Below, one piece after another: positions 25,029 to 32,843 of a DNA stretch of 64,000 nucleotides; positions within the stretch are counted from its first letter, which is position 1, and every line of letters starts with the position of its first letter. The notes under the pieces are model-generated. The model was not told where the DNA came from. It did not search any database and saw only the letters and a program-made list of their open reading frames with translations. The stretch lies in the NCBI RefSeq assembly GCF_001514065.1, contig NZ_KQ948435.1, positions 62,001-126,000 of the forward strand. Reading direction: 5' to 3'. The position numbers and the translations under genes were made by a program. This DNA comes from Streptomyces antibioticus. GTDB taxonomy: Bacteria > Actinomycetota > Actinomycetes > Streptomycetales > Streptomycetaceae.

Positions 25029-25679
25029 GTGCACGTCCAGGAATGGCTCGAGACCGTACCCGCGGTCAGCATCTATCTGCTGGTGGGCCTGGTCATCGGC
25101 CTGGAGAGCCTGGGCATCCCGCTGCCGGGCGAGATCATCCTCGTCTCCGCCGCGCTGCTCGCCTCCCAGCACGGTGACATCAACCCGTTCGTCCTCGGCG
25201 CCTGCGCCAGCGCGGGTGCCGTCATCGGTGACTCGATCGGCTATGCCATCGGGCGCAAGGGCGGCCGGCCGTTGCTGGCCTGGCTGGGGAAGAAGTTCCC
25301 CAAGCACTTCAGCGAGGGGCACATCGCGACGGCCGAGCGGTCCTTCGAGAAGTGGGGCATGTGGGCCGTGTTCTTCGGCCGCTTCGTCGCGCTGCTGCGG
25401 ATCTTCGCGGGGCCGCTGGCGGGTGTGCTGCACATGCCGTACTGGAAGTTCCTGATCGCCAACGTGCTGGGCGGGATCATCTGGGCGGGCGGTACGACGG
25501 CCGTCATCTACTACGTGGGTGTCGTCGCGGAGGACTGGCTGAAGCGGTTCTCCTGGCTGGGGCTGGTGCTGGCCGTCCTCATCGGGCTGACCTCGATGCT
25601 GGTGGTGAAGAGGAAGGCCAAGAAGGCGACGGCCCACAAGCAGGCGGCCGAGCCCGAGGTCGTCCCGGCCGCCGACTGA
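25029..25679 (+). CDS. DedA-family membrane protein
   Basis: A 216-residue polytopic membrane protein. The DedA signature is present twice over: ESLGIPLPGEIILVSAALLA near residue 20 and FGRFVALLRIFAGPLAG near residue 118, the latter carrying the conserved Arg residues and re-entrant loop. Homologues act as undecaprenyl-phosphate or phospholipid translocases. The C-terminus ends in a Lys/Ala-rich cytosolic tail. The GTG start has a strong GGGAGGA about 7 nt upstream. It stands alone between a hairpin and the convergent carbonic-anhydrase-like gene. Confidence 0.88.
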   Translation: MHVQEWLETVPAVSIYLLVGLVIGLESLGIPLPGEIILVSAALLASQHGDINPFVLGACASAGAVIGDSIGYAIGRKGGRPLLAWLGKKFPKHFSEGHIATAERSFEKWGMWAVFFGRFVALLRIFAGPLAGVLHMPYWKFLIANVLGGIIWAGGTTAVIYYVGVVAEDWLKRFSWLGLVLAVLIGLTSMLVVKRKAKKATAHKQAAEPEVVPAAD

Positions 25680-25682
25680 GGT

Positions 25683-26216
25683 TCACGGCGTCTCGTGCAC
25701 CTCGCCGTGAGCCTTGGCGAGGTCCGCGTAAAGGGTGCCGTTCAGCGTGACCCCCTGACGCTCCTCCTCCGTCAGCTCGCGTCTCACCTTGGCCGGTACG
25801 CCCGCCACCAGTGAACCCGGCGGCACCTGCATGCCCTGCGGGACCAGCGCCTGCGCGGCCACCAGTGATCCCTCGCCGATCACCGCGCCGTTCAACACCG
25901 TCGCGCCCATGCCGATCAGGCAGTCGTCGCCCACCGTCGCGCCGTGCACCACCGCGTTGTGGCCCACCGACACCCGCTCGCCGATGGTCACCGGGAAACC
26001 GGGGTCGGCGTGGAGGGTGCAGTTGTCCTGGATATTGCTGCGGGCGCCCACGGAGATGGTCTCGACGTCGCCCCGGACCACCGCGCCGTACCAGACGCTG
26101 GCGCCCGCGGCGAGGGTCACGTCTCCGATCACCGTCGCGTTGGGGGCCACGAAGGCCTCCCCGTCGATCTTCGGTTCCCTGCCGCCGATGCCCGTGATCA
26201 ACGCCTTGTGCGTCAT
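25683..26216 (-). CDS. Gamma-carbonic anhydrase-like hexapeptide-repeat protein
   Basis: A 177-residue left-handed beta-helix protein built from hexapeptide turns (VAPNATVIGDVTLAAGASVW and onward). Metal-binding His residues of the gamma-CA/YrdA family are visible in CTLHADPG and VGHNAVVHGA, and GAVVRGDVE supplies the conserved Arg/Asp. It may hydrate CO2 or be an inactive structural relative (PaaY/CaiE type). The ATG at 26216 follows a very good AGGAGGAG, which decides against the longer start at 26264. It is divergent from the acetyltransferase-like gene. Confidence 0.87.
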   Translation of the reverse strand: MTHKALITGIGGREPKIDGEAFVAPNATVIGDVTLAAGASVWYGAVVRGDVETISVGARSNIQDNCTLHADPGFPVTIGERVSVGHNAVVHGATVGDDCLIGMGATVLNGAVIGEGSLVAAQALVPQGMQVPPGSLVAGVPAKVRRELTEEERQGVTLNGTLYADLAKAHGEVHETP

Positions 26217-26330
26217 CGCCTCGCTCCTCCTGGCCGTCCTCGGTACCCCCGCACCGTACGCCACCCGGTAGGGCGAAGATCACAAGCCCCCGACCCCGTA
26301 CGGGGGCCGTCCTCTCAGTACCGTGAGCGG

Positions 26331-27086
26331 GTGCTGAAGCGCAAGAACACGTTCTCGTCCTGGCCGCGCCGCGTGGCGCAGCGTGCCGTCCATGCCGGCT
26401 GGGCCTGGGTGCAGCGCACGGGCTCCGTGACCGCCGAGCAGCCGGGTCGCTTCCGCTTCGGCGCGATGGGAACGAGTACCAGGCTCGCCTTCCCGCTGGG
26501 CACGGTGTTCGGGGAGCCGTGGATCCATATCGGCTCGCACTGCATCGTCGGCGAGCAGGTGACCCTGACGGCCGGGCTGATGCCCGACCTGGATCTCGGC
26601 CCCGACCCGATCCTGCGCATCGGGGACGGCGTGGTGCTGGGCCGCGGCAGCCATGTCATCGCCGACACGACCGTCACCATCGGCAGCGACTGCTACTTCG
26701 GGCCCTATGTATACGTCACTTCGACGAACCACTCCTATGACGATCCGCACGAGCCCATCGGCAAGCAGTGGCCCCGCATGGAGCCGGTGGAGATCGGGCC
26801 GGGGTGCTGGATCGGGACCGGTGCCGTGATCCTGCCGGGCGCGCGGATCGGGCGGAACGTGGTCGTCGCCGCCGGTGCGGTGGTGCGGGGTGTCGTGCCC
26901 GACCATGCCGTGGTGGCGGGGGCGCCCGCGCGGGTCGTACGGCGCTGGACCGCCGAGGAGGGGTGGCAGCCGCCCCTGCGGACCCCGGCGCCGGTGCCGA
27001 TACCCGAGGGGATCACGCCCGAGCAGCTGAACGCCCTCGCGGGGCTGGACGAGGAGAGCGTGGCGAAGCTCGCCGAGCTCGACTGA
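26331..27086 (+). CDS. Hexapeptide-repeat O-acyltransferase
   Basis: A 251-residue left-handed beta-helix acyltransferase. Residues 1-45 are basic and helical. The coil turns run from about 60 to 200 with the family active-site region TSTNHSYDDPHEPIG, whose His is in the place of the catalytic His of maltose/galactoside acetyltransferases. PRMEPVEIGPGCWIGTGAVI then continues the helix. It probably transfers an acetyl or acyl group to a sugar hydroxyl, perhaps on a surface glycan; no glycan cluster adjoins it. The GTG at 26331 is preferred; no ATG is close. It overlaps nothing and is convergent with the EamA gene. Confidence 0.8.
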   Translation: MLKRKNTFSSWPRRVAQRAVHAGWAWVQRTGSVTAEQPGRFRFGAMGTSTRLAFPLGTVFGEPWIHIGSHCIVGEQVTLTAGLMPDLDLGPDPILRIGDGVVLGRGSHVIADTTVTIGSDCYFGPYVYVTSTNHSYDDPHEPIGKQWPRMEPVEIGPGCWIGTGAVILPGARIGRNVVVAAGAVVRGVVPDHAVVAGAPARVVRRWTAEEGWQPPLRTPAPVPIPEGITPEQLNALAGLDEESVAKLAELD

Positions 27087-27087
27087 G

Positions 27088-27945
27088 TCAGCCGGTCGCC
27101 AGGAGCAGGGTGCCCACCAGGGCCAGGCCCGCGCCCGCTGCCTGGATCGCCTTCAGGCGTTCGCTGAGGAAGCCGCGTGCGGCCAGGGCCGTCACCACCG
27201 GGTAGAGCGACGCGAGTACGGCGGCCACCGTGACCGGGCCGAGGCGGGCCGCGACCGCGTAGGTGCCGTTCGCCGCGACATCGGCCAGGCCGACGAAGGC
27301 CAGGGTCGGCAGGGAGGACCAGGGGAAACCGGTCGCGGGGAGCGCTGCGTTGCCCTTGCGGACGGAGGCGTACAGGGCCGCGCCGCCCGCCGCGACGTTC
27401 GTGACGCGCTGGACGAAGAGCGCCAGGAACAGGCCCGTGACGTTCGTCGACGCCTCCGCGATCAGCGCGAACACCATGCCGAAGCCGAGGGCGGCGATGA
27501 GGGTGAGGACGATCGCCTCGCGCTGTACCGGGGCGCCGTTGAGTTGCGGGCCGCCCGCGAGGACGACCCCGAGGACCGCGACCGCGATGCCCGCGAACTG
27601 CATCGGGCCGGGCCGCTCGCCGAGGAAGAGGCCCACTCCGACCGGGACCGCGACGCTGAGGGTGCCGAGCGGGGAGACGACGCCCATCGGGCCGAGCGCG
27701 AGCGCCTTGTAGAAGCAGATCATCGCGACCGGGCCGACGAGACCCGCGGCGAACGCGAACCACAGGCGCGGGCCCGCCTCGCTCCAGGCGCCCATGGCGA
27801 CCACGACCGCGCCGAGCACGGCGGTCGCGATCGCCTGGGAGACCACGACCACCGTCAGGGCCGGGGAGCGCCGGGTCAGCAGTCCGCCGCCGAAGTCAGC
27901 GAGGCCCCACAACAGGCTCGTGGCCAGGGCGAAGAGTGCTGTCAC
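27088..27945 (-). CDS. EamA/DMT-family transporter
   Basis: A 285-residue protein with about ten hydrophobic helices and two EamA repeats (first from ALFALATSLLWGLADFGGG, second from IVLTLIAALGFGMVFAL). The helix ending FYKALALGPMGVVSPL is typical. Such proteins export amino acids or small metabolites. The GTG at 27945 has GAGG upstream. It is divergent from the XRE-cupin regulator, a common regulator-exporter pairing, so that protein probably senses the exported compound. Confidence 0.85.
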   Translation of the reverse strand: MTALFALATSLLWGLADFGGGLLTRRSPALTVVVVSQAIATAVLGAVVVAMGAWSEAGPRLWFAFAAGLVGPVAMICFYKALALGPMGVVSPLGTLSVAVPVGVGLFLGERPGPMQFAGIAVAVLGVVLAGGPQLNGAPVQREAIVLTLIAALGFGMVFALIAEASTNVTGLFLALFVQRVTNVAAGGAALYASVRKGNAALPATGFPWSSLPTLAFVGLADVAANGTYAVAARLGPVTVAAVLASLYPVVTALAARGFLSERLKAIQAAGAGLALVGTLLLATG

Positions 27946-28003
27946 GGGAGCGCCTCGCAGTACAGTTCGATGAACGATTCGGTGCACCCCACCGTAGTTC
28001 ATC

Positions 28004-28042
28004 CACTTGCACGCTGTCATACAAAATATTGGACGTGAAGTG
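28004..28042. promoter_or_regulatory. Inverted repeat between EamA and XRE-cupin genes
   Basis: CACTTGCACG (28004-28013) and CGTGAAGTG (28034-28042) form an imperfect inverted repeat around an AT-rich centre that includes ATACAAAATATT. It lies in the divergent promoter region and touches the GTG of the regulator, suiting autoregulation. Confidence 0.4.
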
Positions 28043-28612
28043 TCGGACCTCGACCTGCTGACCCAGTCCCTGGCGCGCAACGTCAAGCGCTGGCGGACCG
28101 AGCGCGGCTTCACCCTGGACGTGCTCGCCGCCCGTGCCGGAGTCAGCCGCGGCATGCTGATCCAGATCGAACAGGCCCGTACCAACCCCAGCATCGGCAC
28201 GGTGGTGAAGATCGGCGACGCGCTCGGCGTCAGCGTCACCACCCTGCTCGACTACGAACAGGGCCCCAAGGTGCGGATCGTCCCGCCCGAGCAGGTCGTG
28301 CGGCTCTGGCACACCGACGCGGGCAGCTACAGCCGGCTGCTCGCGGGCACGGAGGCGCCCGGCCCGCTGGAGATGTGGGAGTGGAAGCTGATGCCGGGGG
28401 AGAGCAGCTCCTCCGATCCGCACCCGGTCGGCACCGTCGAGATCGGCCATGTCACCGCCGGGGAGCTGACCCTCACGGTCGACGGCGCCGAGCACCGGGT
28501 CCCGGCCGGCTCCAGCGTCACATTCGACGCCAACGCCGCGCACACCTACGGCAATCAGGGCACCGAACCGGCGGAGTTCGTGCTGGCCATCTCGGTGCCG
28601 CCCGCGACCTGA
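28040..28612 (+). CDS. XRE-family regulator with C-terminal cupin sensor
   Basis: A 190-residue regulator. Residues 10-65 are a lambda-repressor-type HTH (FTLDVLAARAGVSRGMLIQI, then ARTNPSIGTVVKIGDALGV). Residues 100-185 are a cupin, with HPVGTVEIGHVTAGELTLTV and GSSVTFDANAAHTYGN providing the barrel and metal/ligand residues. Members control amino-acid export or polyamine genes in response to the small molecule bound by the cupin. It is divergently arranged with the EamA exporter. The start is a GTG; an ATG is not available nearby. Confidence 0.87.
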   Translation: MSDLDLLTQSLARNVKRWRTERGFTLDVLAARAGVSRGMLIQIEQARTNPSIGTVVKIGDALGVSVTTLLDYEQGPKVRIVPPEQVVRLWHTDAGSYSRLLAGTEAPGPLEMWEWKLMPGESSSSDPHPVGTVEIGHVTAGELTLTVDGAEHRVPAGSSVTFDANAAHTYGNQGTEPAEFVLAISVPPAT

Positions 28613-28655
28613 GACACCCGGCGGGCCCCCGCGGCGCGGCTGTTAGCGTGCGGTC

Positions 28656-29210
28656 ATGGACGCACCCATCGGACACTTCGACCACGCCACGCCTGCTCCG
28701 GACTGCCTCGACGAACTGACCGCCCCGGTCGCGGACGCCGTACGCCGCTGGAGCGGCAGCGTGCCCGCCGAGCAGATCGTCTACGTCGACACCGACCCCC
28801 AGTGGGCCGACACGGCCGTCTTCGTGGAGCACTACGGACAGGACCTGCTGGAGCGCTCCGCGAACTGCGTCGTGGTCGCGGGCAAGCGGGGTGGTGAGTC
28901 CACGCTCGCCGCGTGCGTCGTGCTGTCCACCACCCGGGTCGACGTCAACGGTGTCGTACGTCGTCAACTCGGCGCCCGCAAGGCCTCGTTCGCCTCGATG
29001 GACACGGCCACGGGGGAGACCGGCATGGAGTACGGCGGCATCACCCCGATCGGACTCCCCGCCGACTGGCCGCTGTTGGTGGACTCGGCCGTCGTCGACC
29101 TGCCTTACGTCCTGGTGGGCAGCGGGCGCAGGCGCGGCAAACTCCTCGTGCCGGGCAAGGCGTTCGCGGAGCTGCCGGGTGCGGTGGTGCTGGACGGGCT
29201 GGGCGTCTGA
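28656..29210 (+). CDS. YbaK/EbsC-type aminoacyl-tRNA deacylase
   Basis: A 184-residue protein of the YbaK/ProX editing superfamily, which hydrolyses mischarged tRNAs (for example Cys- or Ala-tRNA-Pro). Recognisable points: the Lys/Arg-containing VVAGKRGGESTLAACVV near residue 75, RKASFAS near residue 108 and the substrate-pocket motif GMEYGGITPIGLP near residue 127. The length exceeds minimal YbaK by an N-terminal extension. The start ATG gives MDAPIGHFDHATPAP; Shine-Dalgarno is weak. It lies 44 nt downstream of the XRE gene and could be cotranscribed. Confidence 0.8.
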   Translation: MDAPIGHFDHATPAPDCLDELTAPVADAVRRWSGSVPAEQIVYVDTDPQWADTAVFVEHYGQDLLERSANCVVVAGKRGGESTLAACVVLSTTRVDVNGVVRRQLGARKASFASMDTATGETGMEYGGITPIGLPADWPLLVDSAVVDLPYVLVGSGRRRGKLLVPGKAFAELPGAVVLDGLGV

Positions 29211-29212
29211 GT

Positions 29213-30259
29213 TCAGGCCGCCATGTGGTGGGCAAGGCTGAGGTGTGGGTCGGTCTCGCCCGGGAGTGGCGCCGGGTCGGCGTGCACCAGGGCGGCTGTG
29301 AGGCGCGGTACCGCGTGCAGCAGGGTGTGTTCCGCGTCGACGGCGATGGCATGCGCCTGCCGTACCGTCGCGTCGCCGTCCACCACCACCGCGACCTCGG
29401 CGCGCAGCCGGTGCCCGATCCAGCGCAGCCTCAACTCGCCCACCCCGCGCACCCCTTCGACCTCCAGCAGGGCCTGCTCGGCCCGGTCCACGAGGGCCGG
29501 GTCCACGGCGTCCATCACCCGCCGGAACACCTCGCGCGCCGCGTCCCGCAGCACGAGCGCGATGGCGGCCGTGATCGCCAACCCCACGATCGGGTCTGCG
29601 AGTTGCCAGCCCAGCGCCGAACCGCCGGCGCCGATGAGCACCGCGAGTGAGGTGAACCCGTCGGTGCGGGCGTGCAGTCCGTCGGCGACCAGCGCGGCCG
29701 AGCCGATGTCACGGCCGACGCGGATGCGGTAGCGGGCCACCCACTCGTTGCCCGCGAACCCCACGAGCGCGGCGACCGCCACTGCCGGGACGTGCTGCAC
29801 GGGACGCGGGTCGAGGAGCCGCTCGATCGCGGTCCACCCCGCGAAGGCGGCCGACGCGGCGATCGTCAGCACGATCGCGATGCCCGCGAGATCCTCGGCC
29901 CGCCCGTAGCCATAGGTGAACCGACGGGTCGCCGCGCGCCTGCCCAGCACGAACGCGATCCCGAGCGGTACGGCGGTCAGTGCGTCCGCCGTGTTGTGCA
30001 CGGTGTCGCCGAGCAGCGCGACCGAACCCGACACGGCCACCACCACGCCCTGCGCCAGCGCCGTCACGCCGAGGACCACCAGCGACACCCACAGGGCACG
30101 CATGCCGCGTGCCGAGGACTCCAGCGCCGGGTCGAGCTTGTCGGCGGTCTCGTGGGAGTGGGGGGTGAGGAGGTGCTTGAGACGGTGGCCGAGGGAATGC
30201 CGGTGCGGATGGTGATGGGTGTGCTCATGGTCATGGCCGTGGTGGTGCCGGTCGCTCAC
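29213..30259 (-). CDS. Cation diffusion facilitator (zinc/cadmium-type) exporter
   Basis: A 348-residue CDF transporter. The cytosolic N-terminus is a His cluster (DRHHHGHDHEHTHHHPHRHS), a typical metal-collecting tail. The six-helix core has the paired metal-site motifs HNTADALT in helix 2 and HARTDGFTS in helix 5 (H-x3-D). The C-terminal about 90 residues form the ferredoxin-like cytosolic domain. It probably exports Zn(II), or Cd/Co, in exchange for protons. The GTG at 30259 follows GGAAGGGG. It diverges from an ArsR/SmtB regulator, which fits metal-induced expression. Confidence 0.9.
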   Translation of the reverse strand: MSDRHHHGHDHEHTHHHPHRHSLGHRLKHLLTPHSHETADKLDPALESSARGMRALWVSLVVLGVTALAQGVVVAVSGSVALLGDTVHNTADALTAVPLGIAFVLGRRAATRRFTYGYGRAEDLAGIAIVLTIAASAAFAGWTAIERLLDPRPVQHVPAVAVAALVGFAGNEWVARYRIRVGRDIGSAALVADGLHARTDGFTSLAVLIGAGGSALGWQLADPIVGLAITAAIALVLRDAAREVFRRVMDAVDPALVDRAEQALLEVEGVRGVGELRLRWIGHRLRAEVAVVVDGDATVRQAHAIAVDAEHTLLHAVPRLTAALVHADPAPLPGETDPHLSLAHHMAA

Positions 30260-30313
30260 GTGAGGCCCCTTCCGGTGCGTGCGGTGGACGCGCGCCGCCC
30301 ACACCGCCATTAT

Positions 30314-30360
30314 GTGCGTATGAGCGCACGCATGCACCTATCACCTGCGCATCATGCGCA
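30314..30360. promoter_or_regulatory. Candidate ArsR/SmtB operators between CDF exporter and regulator
   Basis: Two symmetric elements lie here: GTGCG-TATGAG-CGCAC (30314-30329, overlapping TGCGT-N8-ACGCA) and TGCGCA-TCA-TGCGCA (30346-30360). Both lie in the divergent gap or at the regulator's first codons. If the regulator starts at ATG 30332 instead of 30320, the first element is entirely upstream of coding sequence. Confidence 0.4.
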
Positions 30361-30679
30361 CCCGCAGACTCCGGGCGACGAACAGTTCGCCCTCGCCGCC
30401 GAACTGCTCGCCCTCCTTGGCGACCGCACCCGCCTGGCCCTGCTGCACGCCCTCGCGGGCGGCGAGGCGGACGTCACGACCCTCACCGAGGCGTGCGGGG
30501 CGGCGCGGCCCGCGGTCAGCCAGCATCTGGCGCGGCTGCGGCTGGCGGGGCTGGTGAACACGCGGAAGGAAGGGCGCAGGGTGATCTACTCCCTGCGCGA
30601 CGGGCATCTGCGCCGCCTGGTCGACGAGGCGCTGAACGTGGCCGACCACCGGATCGGCGGCCAGCCGGTGCACGACTGA
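30320..30679 (+). CDS. ArsR/SmtB-family metalloregulator
   Basis: A 119-residue winged-helix repressor. The N-terminus is His-rich (HLSPAHHAHPQ). The HTH is LTEACGAARPAVSQHLARLR, with a Cys in the first helix (TEACG) similar to the alpha-3 metal-site position, followed by the wing RKEGRRVIYSLRDGHL. A C-terminal DEALNVADHRIG helix could supply alpha-5 zinc ligands. It would release DNA when Zn or a related metal binds. It is divergent from the CDF exporter. Two ATGs (30320, 30332) are possible. Confidence 0.88.
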   Translation: MSARMHLSPAHHAHPQTPGDEQFALAAELLALLGDRTRLALLHALAGGEADVTTLTEACGAARPAVSQHLARLRLAGLVNTRKEGRRVIYSLRDGHLRRLVDEALNVADHRIGGQPVHD

Positions 30680-30688
30680 CGCTCTGCG

Positions 30689-31909
30689 TCAGTAGTCTGG
30701 GTCCTTGCCCAGGTACTGCTCGGCGAACGCGAGCCCCGCCGCCGGGGAGCTGAAAAGGCGGCGCAGGCGGGCCTGGGTGGTGCCCGCGAGGTACGGGTCG
30801 CCGGACGACGTGCCGTGGTAGATGTCCGACAGCCACTGGGAGAACTCCTGGTAGTCCCAGACGCGGCCCAGGCACGCCTGCGAGTAGCCGGTCAGGCCGG
30901 TGGAGTCGCCCTTGGTGAGCTGGGCGACGAGTGCGTCGCCGAGCAGGAAGGCGTCGTGCAGGGCGAGGTTCATGCCCTTCGCGGCGATGGGCGCGGTGAG
31001 ATGGGCGGAGTCGCCCGCGAGGAAGAGACGGCCGAACACCATGGGTTCGACCACGTAGTTGTGCATGTCGAGGACGCGCTTCTCGATGAGGCGGCCCTCG
31101 GTGAGGGGTGCAGCGCCGTTCGCGCCGAGGCGTTGTCGCAGCTCCGACCACACCCTGTCGTGCGACCAGTTGTCCGGGTCGTCGCCGGGCGGGCACTCCA
31201 GGTAGTAGCGGGTGACTTCGGGGCTGCGTGCCATGTGCCCGGCGAAACCGTTGGGGTGGATGCCGAAGACCACGCAGTCGTTGGACGGCGGTGCCTCCGC
31301 CAGGAGCGCCAGCCAGCCGATGCCGTAGTCGTGCCGGGAGACGAGCGCGCGGCCCGGGGTGAGCAGGGTGCGGGTCACTCCGCGAGCCCCGTCGGCGCCC
31401 ACCACGAAGTCGCAGCGGATCAGGCGGTCCTCGCCGAGGTCGTCGACGTACTCCACGACCGGGTGGTCCGAGTCCAGGCCGTGCAGCCGTACGCCCCGGA
31501 CGCCGAAGCGTATGTCGCCGCCGCGGACGTCCGCGTACTCGTGCACCAGGTCCGTCACCAGCAACGGCTGCGGGTACACCCAGTGGTGATGGCCCGTCAG
31601 GTGCTGGTACGCGAACCGGTACCGCTCCCCGCCGACCCGGAACTCGCACTCCGTGTGCCGCTGCGCGCGCTCCAGCAGGTTCGCGGCAAGGCCCCGCTGT
31701 TCGAGGCCGCGTACAGCCCACTCCTCCAACACCCCGGCGCGGGGCCGCTGTTCGATGAAAGCGCGGGTCTCCGTCTCCAGGACCACGCAGTCGACGCCCA
31801 CGGCCCGCAGGATGTTGCCGACCGTCAGACCCGCGGGCCCGGCGCCGATGACGACGACCGGCTTGTGGAGCGGGAGCGCCCCGCTGGGGAAGGGGGAGAC
31901 CTCAGTCAC
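30689..31909 (-). CDS. pobA: 4-hydroxybenzoate 3-monooxygenase (PobA)
   Basis: A 406-residue flavoprotein hydroxylase that would convert 4-hydroxybenzoate to protocatechuate with NAD(P)H and O2. The FAD motif GAGPAGLTVG is near residue 22. The PobA-type segment RPRAGVLEEWAVRGLEQ follows near residue 55. The GD motif region GRLFLAGDSAHLTAPIAAKG near residue 290 and the C-terminal YSQACLGRVWDYQEFSQWLS match p-hydroxybenzoate hydroxylase closely, apart from a few substitutions. No regulator or protocatechuate genes adjoin it in this window. Confidence 0.88.
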   Translation of the reverse strand: MTEVSPFPSGALPLHKPVVVIGAGPAGLTVGNILRAVGVDCVVLETETRAFIEQRPRAGVLEEWAVRGLEQRGLAANLLERAQRHTECEFRVGGERYRFAYQHLTGHHHWVYPQPLLVTDLVHEYADVRGGDIRFGVRGVRLHGLDSDHPVVEYVDDLGEDRLIRCDFVVGADGARGVTRTLLTPGRALVSRHDYGIGWLALLAEAPPSNDCVVFGIHPNGFAGHMARSPEVTRYYLECPPGDDPDNWSHDRVWSELRQRLGANGAAPLTEGRLIEKRVLDMHNYVVEPMVFGRLFLAGDSAHLTAPIAAKGMNLALHDAFLLGDALVAQLTKGDSTGLTGYSQACLGRVWDYQEFSQWLSDIYHGTSSGDPYLAGTTQARLRRLFSSPAAGLAFAEQYLGKDPDY

Positions 31910-31917
31910 CCGAGCAT

Positions 31918-32125
31918 TATGTCCGCGCCCTCACAAGCTCGGGAACCCAGTGCCGTGGAAATCCGGGTCCCCACCGGCCACGGCACCCGCCCGTTCTGGT
32001 CCGGAGGTTCGGCGGACCGGGTGGAGACAGAGCTGCACTACTTCAACGCGCGCGAGGGCGCCCGCCAAGTCACCGCGGCGCTCAGCCCAGGCGCGGGATC
32101 TCGATCGCCGGGCACCGGTCCATGA
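31918..32125 (+). other. Possible small ORF or gene remnant
   Basis: An open frame from ATG 31918 (MSAPSQAREPSAVEIR) to a stop at 32125, 68 codons, lies between pobA and the CoA-binding protein gene and overlaps the latter's 3' end by 44 nt. The middle (RVETELHYFNAREGARQ) reads like real protein, but I recognise no family. It could be a decayed fragment. No Shine-Dalgarno is evident. Confidence 0.2.
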
Positions 32126-32489
32126 CCATGTCCAGGCCCGCGGCCCGCGCCCGGTCGTACGCCGCTTCGTCGATCACGTCCAGCTGGAACCAGACCGCCT
32201 TGGCGCCCTTCGCGATCGCCTCGTCGGCGACGGGACCGGCGAGGTCGCTGTTGACGAACACGTCCACGACATCCACGTCGAAGGGGATGTCCGCGAGCGA
32301 CGCGTACCCCTGCTCGCCGTGCACCGTCTCCGCCTTCGGGTGCACCGGCACGATCCGCTTGCCGTACCGCTGGAGCACCTCGGCCACGCCGTAGGCCGCC
32401 CGGCGTCGGTTGGAGGAGAGGCCGACCACCGCCCAGGTGTCGCCGCTCTCGGTGAGGATCTTGCGGACCGTCGCGTCGTCGCCGTACAC
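32082..32489 (-). CDS. CoA-binding domain protein (YccU type)
   Basis: A 135-residue single-domain Rossmann protein related to the CoA-binding domain of succinyl-CoA synthetase alpha. Landmarks are WAVVGLSSNRRRAAYGVAEV near residue 20, IVPVHPKAETVHGEQGY near residue 48, VDVVDVFVNSDLAG and AVWFQLDVIDEAA. The molecular function is unknown. The GTG at 32489 has AGGAG 7 nt upstream, which rules against the longer frame. It is divergent from the riboswitch-controlled transporter genes. Confidence 0.85.
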   Translation of the reverse strand: MYGDDATVRKILTESGDTWAVVGLSSNRRRAAYGVAEVLQRYGKRIVPVHPKAETVHGEQGYASLADIPFDVDVVDVFVNSDLAGPVADEAIAKGAKAVWFQLDVIDEAAYDRARAAGLDMVMDRCPAIEIPRLG

Positions 32490-32584
32490 CGTGGGTCTCC
32501 TAGAGGGTCTGCGCTGCCGGGGCCTTTCGCACAACAGCGCGCCGCTCCCGCTGATTCCCCGCCGTGATAGCTTGCCGGGGCCAG

Positions 32585-32757
32585 TCGAACCCATGTACGT
32601 GGGTCAGGGAATCCGGTGCGAATCCGGAGCTGACGCGCAGCGGTGAGGGGGACGGGCGGGGCCTTTCGCCACTGGAGGGCCGTACGGGCCGAGCTGGTCG
32701 TACGGCATCCGGGAAGGCGCCCCGTGCCGGTGGAACCCGAGTCCGAAGACCTGCTGG
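32585..32757 (+). ncRNA. Cobalamin (AdoCbl-type) riboswitch
   Basis: The 5' leader of the transporter operon contains the conserved series of a B12 riboswitch: AGGGAATCCGGTG near 32606, GAATCCGG, GCTGACGCGCAGCGGTGAGG at about 32629-32648, GCCACTGG at 32668, GGGAAGGCGCC at 32711 and the B12 box AGTCCGAAGACCTGC at 32740. The order and spacing match family RF00174. Boundaries are approximate. Binding of cobalamin would turn expression off. A strong hairpin follows directly. Confidence 0.92.
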
Positions 32758-32760
32758 TGG

Positions 32761-32786
32761 CCCCCGCGGTCGATGGACGGCGGGGG
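32761..32786 (+). promoter_or_regulatory. Hairpin after the riboswitch (expression-platform candidate)
   Basis: CCCCCGCGGTC (32761-32771) pairs with GACGGCGGGGG (32776-32786) with a single G-G mismatch and a 4-nt loop, immediately 3' of the B12 box and about 58 nt before the start codon. There is no T-run; it may be an actinobacterial-type terminator or act through translation. Confidence 0.55.
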
Positions 32787-32843
32787 AGACCCGTACGACC
32801 GGGCTCCGCGTTCGAGCCCTCGACGACTGAGGAACCGACTCCC

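Noticed and set aside
30815..31917. Long open frame antisense to pobA
   Set aside because: It is a shadow of pobA in GC-rich DNA; only its end, from 31918, reads protein-like.
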